Shown in pieces: positions 54,801 to 60,800 of a DNA stretch of 64,000 nt. Under the pieces are notes generated by a model. It saw nothing but the letters and a program-made list of their open reading frames with translations, was not told the DNA's origin and did no database searches. Location of the stretch: assembly GCA_013396655.1 (NCBI GenBank), contig WBMV01008321.1:131169-195168 (forward strand), written 5' to 3'. Each line of letters opens with the position of its first letter. Positions within the stretch are counted from its first letter, which is position 1. Position numbers and translations under genes: made by a program. The stretch is from Campylorhamphus procurvoides. Lineage: Eukaryota; Chordata; Aves; Passeriformes; Dendrocolaptidae.

Positions 54801-57800
54801 CCTTTTCTTTCTTCCTGGAAAACCCTGGTAAAGCAATCAGGGTGCAAATGAGACCAAATCCTATACCAGCAGTATATTGCTTCAATATATTGAATATATA
54901 TTGTTTCAACCTATATGAATTTTTATGAATTTTATATGAATTTTTATAACCTTTATGTCCAGTAGGCCTAACAATATAAATAGAAGCAGAAATTAAAATT
55001 GTCAGCCCTTCTGAGTTTGTTTGGGTTTTGTGTTTCATCCATTAAAAGCCATTAGGAAGCTCACATCAGAATTCAGGGAGACTATACTAATCTTTTGCTG
55101 TTTTAATACTGTACATTTCCCCTAAATGTATTGAATTTCATAAGGCTGCTGTAGCAGCCTTAAATGTGTTAGTTATAGGATTTAAGAACAGAGTTCAAAT
55201 GAAAAGATTCTGTAAGCTTATTTTATGTAGAACATTAAACTAGGTTTTTGTGGCCTAAATAATATTGTAGAAAAAATTGTAGAGGTGTGTCTTTTCCCCA
55301 GTGTTCTAGAGAAAGTCTTCCAAGACTCAGAAAATGCTCTAATAAATTTTATGGGCAAGATAAGTTGGGTGGTGTTGGGTTTGGGTTTTTTTATTATTAT
55401 TTTAAAGTAATTATTTAACTAATTTCTAGACTCCTAAGTTTTCATGTAAATTCTGAAACACTAGTTTGGGTGTGGTATCAAAAGGAGGATAATGCCATTA
55501 TAAATTAAAAATTGGGTATAATTGATTTTTTCTTCCTTTTTTCTTTTGCTAAAAATCAGGAGAAAACACAAATACAGAAAGACTTGTGGAGAATTGAAGA
55601 TGTTACAGCTGGTTTGAGTGCAAATAAAGCAAACTACAAAACCATAGTAGACTCTATTAAGAATCCAGGTAAGGACAATACGTTGAAAAAAGAAAAAACA
55701 TACAAATGCAACTGAAGCTTTGGGTCTGTGCAAATAGTCTGAAAGCTAGTTCTACTGCAGAAAATCCAGTTAATTCTGCTGTTGGATGTGTCAGAAATCT
55801 CTGTTGATTGAGCACATTAGTTTGGCGTTTCTTTGCTTGCGGCAACATAAAGGTCTTTTGTTGTTTGTTTTCACATACTGATGGCAGTAAAATATAATAA
55901 GCCATGATAAAAGGAAACAACAATAACAATAATGGGCTAAGTTCTTCAAGTTGCAGAAGGAGTTTCTGGCATATGCCAGGCTCATACCAGCATCGTATCT
56001 GTTCTGTATTCTATCCAGGAGTTCCTCTCTGGGTTTTTCCACTGGGCTTTTTGTTTGTTTTTTTTTCTTTTCCCTTTGGATGATGCCCAACTGCCCCTGC
56101 TGCAGTTGCCTTTGCCCTCCCTCTTCAGGCAGGTGTTTGGTGGGCAGAACAACAACATCAGCTATGGAAAAAAGGAAGGGAAGGTGCGTGTGGTCTGCAT
56201 TTCAATTGCTGTATTACATTTTAGAGAAAAGACTTAACACATTGGGATAGCAAGGGACTGTTAACACCTACTGTAAATCCACTCTAGATTTAAAGTACCT
56301 TTGCTCACCTTTTGCATACAGGGATAAAATAGTTCTGAGATGGCAAGGTCTCATTTTATTTATGGTGTGGCTATGAGTGGCTAGCTGTGTCTAGATCTAC
56401 AGGCATCTTAAGGAACCTGTGGCATGGGGCCAGGTACAGCCTATGAACACATTTCATATGACTCTCTTTCCTTCCTTCCTTCCCTCCCACTGCGCTCTGC
56501 AAGACATTTTACTGGATGATGTTAAACTGTGTGGTTTTATTTTTGGCCTGAAAGACTTCCTAGATCCTCATCAAAAAACGTCTTCCACCAATGTAACAAA
56601 CATACATTTTTTTATGTCTTAACCCCCCATTTTATGTTCCAAGCAATGTGCAGAGTACTAGAGCTGCTTCTGAAGCCTAAGGATGTTAATTGCTGTTCTT
56701 ACGAACATTATTGATAGGAAACAACACTGAACACGTTTGTCTGTTTTTCTCCTAGAGAGAAAAACAGTGCCTTCATTTTCTCAATCTTCAGTGCCTTCCT
56801 TACCAGCTTCCCTTGCAACTGCAGAGAGCAAATCTCCAGTTCTGCAGAGCCCTCCACGCAGTCCGGTTAAATCCCCTCTGGAGGTTAGGCTGTACCCACA
56901 GCCTTATTTCCAGACCAGAACACAGCACCAAGCACAGCAGCTGAAGAAAATCGAGCCACCTCTTCAGTCACCAGTTAAGCTCAAGCCAAAGGTTGTAAGT
57001 ACTGCTCTTGGGAGATTCATTCACCAGTGTTTCCATTTCCTTCTGGCAGGAGCCATGAAGGCATCATGGTTACGAAGTGCACACAGTGTGGAGGCTCACA
57101 CAGTGTGGAGGTTCAACAGGGAGACATTTAGGATGTTTGTATTGCATCTGAGCAGCAATACTTACAGCAAAATACATACGTGTAACCTGGAGCTTTATGT
57201 GCCGTGCCCATATACTGTTTTAGAGCTTATTAATTCACAGCTTTCTTGGGTATGCTTTGTGGCTGATTTCTTGGGTCTCGTTTGGGTTTTAAAGCCTCAG
57301 GCTCCTGGTGTGGGCAGAGGAGAGCATGCTGAAGCCGTCACAAAGAACATACAATGCAATGAACTTTTGGTCTGTGCCAGACTGTTTTCAGGCTGTTTGC
57401 CAAATACCTGTGCTTTCCTGTTACCAGGATGATGAAGCACCACCCAGACCTCCTCTCCCTCAGCTGTACAGTCCTGATGATCAGCCACCAGCTGTCCCAC
57501 CACTCCCCAGAGAAGCCACTGTCATCAGACACACATCAGTGCGGGGACTGAAACGTCAGTCAGATGAGAGAAAGAGAGACAGAGAGCTTGGACAGTATGT
57601 AAATGGAGATTACAGGGTGAGCACTCACACTCCTATACACCTGTACTTTATAGATGCGTGAACCTATAATAAAGATGCTATTGTCTGTAAATTGTCTGTC
57701 TTTAAGCCTGGTAATAATGATATATAGTGGCAGAGAGAAATTTAGTAATCCAGAAACAAAGCTTTAGGATTTGTTTTAAGATTAAGACTTGCTGTCTGTG

Positions 57801-60800
57801 TTTTTTTGTATAGGTGGAACTGCGTTCATACGTGAGTGAACCAGAACTAGCAATGTTAGGGGGTGACCTCAGCCACCCTTCCAGTGCTTTAATAAGCCCT
57901 GACAGTGGATACCAGACATTACCCACCCGTGGTAAGCCAGGAGTTTATGTAGTTGGTTTTTAACAGTACTATCTGTATGGGAGCTTTTCTCTCCTAGAAT
58001 GTTCTGGAGATGATCTTTATCATCAGATCACTATTTTTAGATTAACTACACAGTGCTGTGAAAATCTAGAAATTTTATGCATTTTAATGGGACCAACCTT
58101 TTGCAAAGCAACTTAATTTATATGGCTTAAAAACCCATAGCATGGAATTAGCTATTAGGATTTCATATTCAGAGTTATTTTTCCTCATAATTTCTGTGTG
58201 ATTTTTTACAAACTCTTTTTAAAACACTTATATTGCCACTGAAATGTAACTGATAAAGAATATGAATTTAATGCCCCCAGACATTACATCTGACTCAACA
58301 CTCCATCCCCACTGTGCTGCAGTTTCACAAATAGGGTAGAAATGATACTTGGGCAAAACCAAATAATTTCTTAGCCATTCTTTTCTTATTTATTTCCTTT
58401 CTAACTGTGAATGTTAAGATTTTATTTTCTTCACAGTTGTGGTTATTTGTACAGTTTACGTACTGTGGTATGGCTGATTGCACCCTATCCCTCATTTAAC
58501 ACAAGCTTCCAAATTATTGTAGATCTTCCTGAATTTTGATCAGTAGTGACCTGGAACACATTATGTTTGGCTGAAATGAAATTTCATGCCTCTCATGATC
58601 TTCTGAACTGCAAAATGTTAAATGTGATCTAAAATAGTTACCAGAATGTCATAGAAACATAATGATAATATAAAAAATATCTGATGCTTGTCTTATTTTG
58701 TCTGTCATTTGGTTTTAAGGCATTCTCTTTTTCCTTATAAAGGTTTGTCTGGATCAACTTCCAGATTGCACCAGTCATCTACCATTTCATCATTTGCAAC
58801 ACTTCGAAGGGATAGGTCCAAGGTAAGTTTTAAATAAACATGTGAAGGGAAATATCCGAACTGTTGAAAACAGTTAAGCCCAAAATATATTTTGCATAGC
58901 AGGGAGTGGGACTTTGGTAACAGGGCAGAGGACCAAGGGCTGTGATCTAATAAAATCTCCAATTTTTCACTTTCTTAAATGAATCAGAAAACAGACAAGC
59001 AACTGACTGCGTTTCAAATAGATTGATAAAACAAGGTTTATAACAAAAAATCAGCACTACTAGCACAAAATACAGAGTCAAAATATGCAAACAAATGCAA
59101 AGATAATAGAATAAAATTTAGTAATAAGGTAGGAGAAAGAGTTCATTTTTTGTATTCTTTTATAAAGTATTAATTACAACATGTGTTTTGTGTGCCTTGT
59201 GACTTTTACAGGAGAGACCAAAGAGTGCCTTGGAACGTTTATACTCTGGAGACCACCAAAGAGGCAAGATGAGTGCAGAGGAACAACTAGAAAGAATGAA
59301 GCGACATCAGAAGGCATTGGTTCGGGAACGCAAGAGGACTCTTAGCCAAGGAGAAAGGCAGTCTGTTTCATCTCGGTCTTTCATCAGGCCCGTTTCTGCA
59401 GACGTAGGCTCAGTATGTTAGATATGCCTTAAAAGGACTAAACTAAAAATACCTTTGGATTTATTCTTTTTTCCTGGCAAGCACTTTCACTTGAGTGTGT
59501 GTGATGCTCCTAGTCCAATTAAATTAGTGTTATACGATATCAAATGAGTTCAGAGGGTGTGAGTAGCAGGTGATCTTTTTAACTCATACTTACGGTAAAT
59601 GTAGCAGGTTCAGCAGGTAAGTTGGTCAGAGGTTAGAGTGATGAGTAGAGATGACAGTTTGTTGGGGTGATTTCAGAGCCATGAGGTTTTTTTTTTCTTG
59701 GAATTGTATTTAGAAAGTGTAAGAAGCGTGTACAGTTTTAAAACTGCTTCATAATGGAATGGGCCTTTTAGAATGTTCTTATTCACCATGGGTATTTTTA
59801 ATTCATAAATTAATCTGCAAGATAGTCATAGTAATATCAGACCAAGGTGGTGTTTGATTCTTTTTAAAAAGATGATAAATGGATAATCAGTTTTAAAATC
59901 TAATCATGCTGATTAGGAATTTATGTAAGAGCTTATTTGTTTTAACTGATAAAAATTCTTTAAAGCTCAAAAGGTGGAATATTCTAATAAGGCTCAAATT
60001 TAAGCTGCTGAAGAAAAGTATTTTTGTTGCATTCTGAGAATAAATGATGTACAGATAATAAGTTTATAATGATACATTTTGGATACTAACCAAAGCAATT
60101 CTAATTGGTGAAGTTACCCAGTTGCTCACTTGGTGCTAAACCAAGATTGTACTGTAATTGCACTTATGCTGTGGTATTTTAATTTATTTTTTATTTCGTC
60201 CACTAGAGCTTTAGAATGATCACATTGTTTTACCTAATTCATTGCACAAGATCTCCTGCTTTTAGATTTGTCACTCATCATACCTAATGCCTCTTTTTTT
60301 TTTTTTGGCTTGTTTTTAATTTGCAGAATTTTGTAGTTAATTTAAAATTTCTAACTGGGCTACTCAATTTTTACCAGGCTTAATTGCATTTAGTACATGT
60401 GTGTCAATTGCTGGCATTAAAAAAACCCTTATAATATTCAGCTCTTCATTCCCACTGTTCTGTAGCACTAATTTACAACCAGCTATCCGTATTTACTCTC
60501 CCAGTAAATACGAGTGCACTGCTTGGAAACATTCTTCTGTTTTGCAATCACAATTTTTTTAAAGCAGTGCATAATGTTTGGGAACTGCAGTACTATATTA
60601 TCACTGTTATTTTCATAATTTAATTATAAAAAATAAATCTGGGCTTCTTCTGTTTCTGGACTCACGTAACATACACAAATAGAGTTTAAACATTTTCGTA
60701 ACACTCGCTATTAACCTTTGTGGCAAACACTTTATTTATAAATTTGTGTGCCATCTTGGTCTTTTTCTTGCTGTAAAGAATTAAAATAGAGTTTTTCGGC

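Noticed and set aside
54592..55038. 148-codon open frame on the minus strand
   Set aside because: Intronic, with no recognisable domain or codon bias and no conserved neighbour. Taken as chance.
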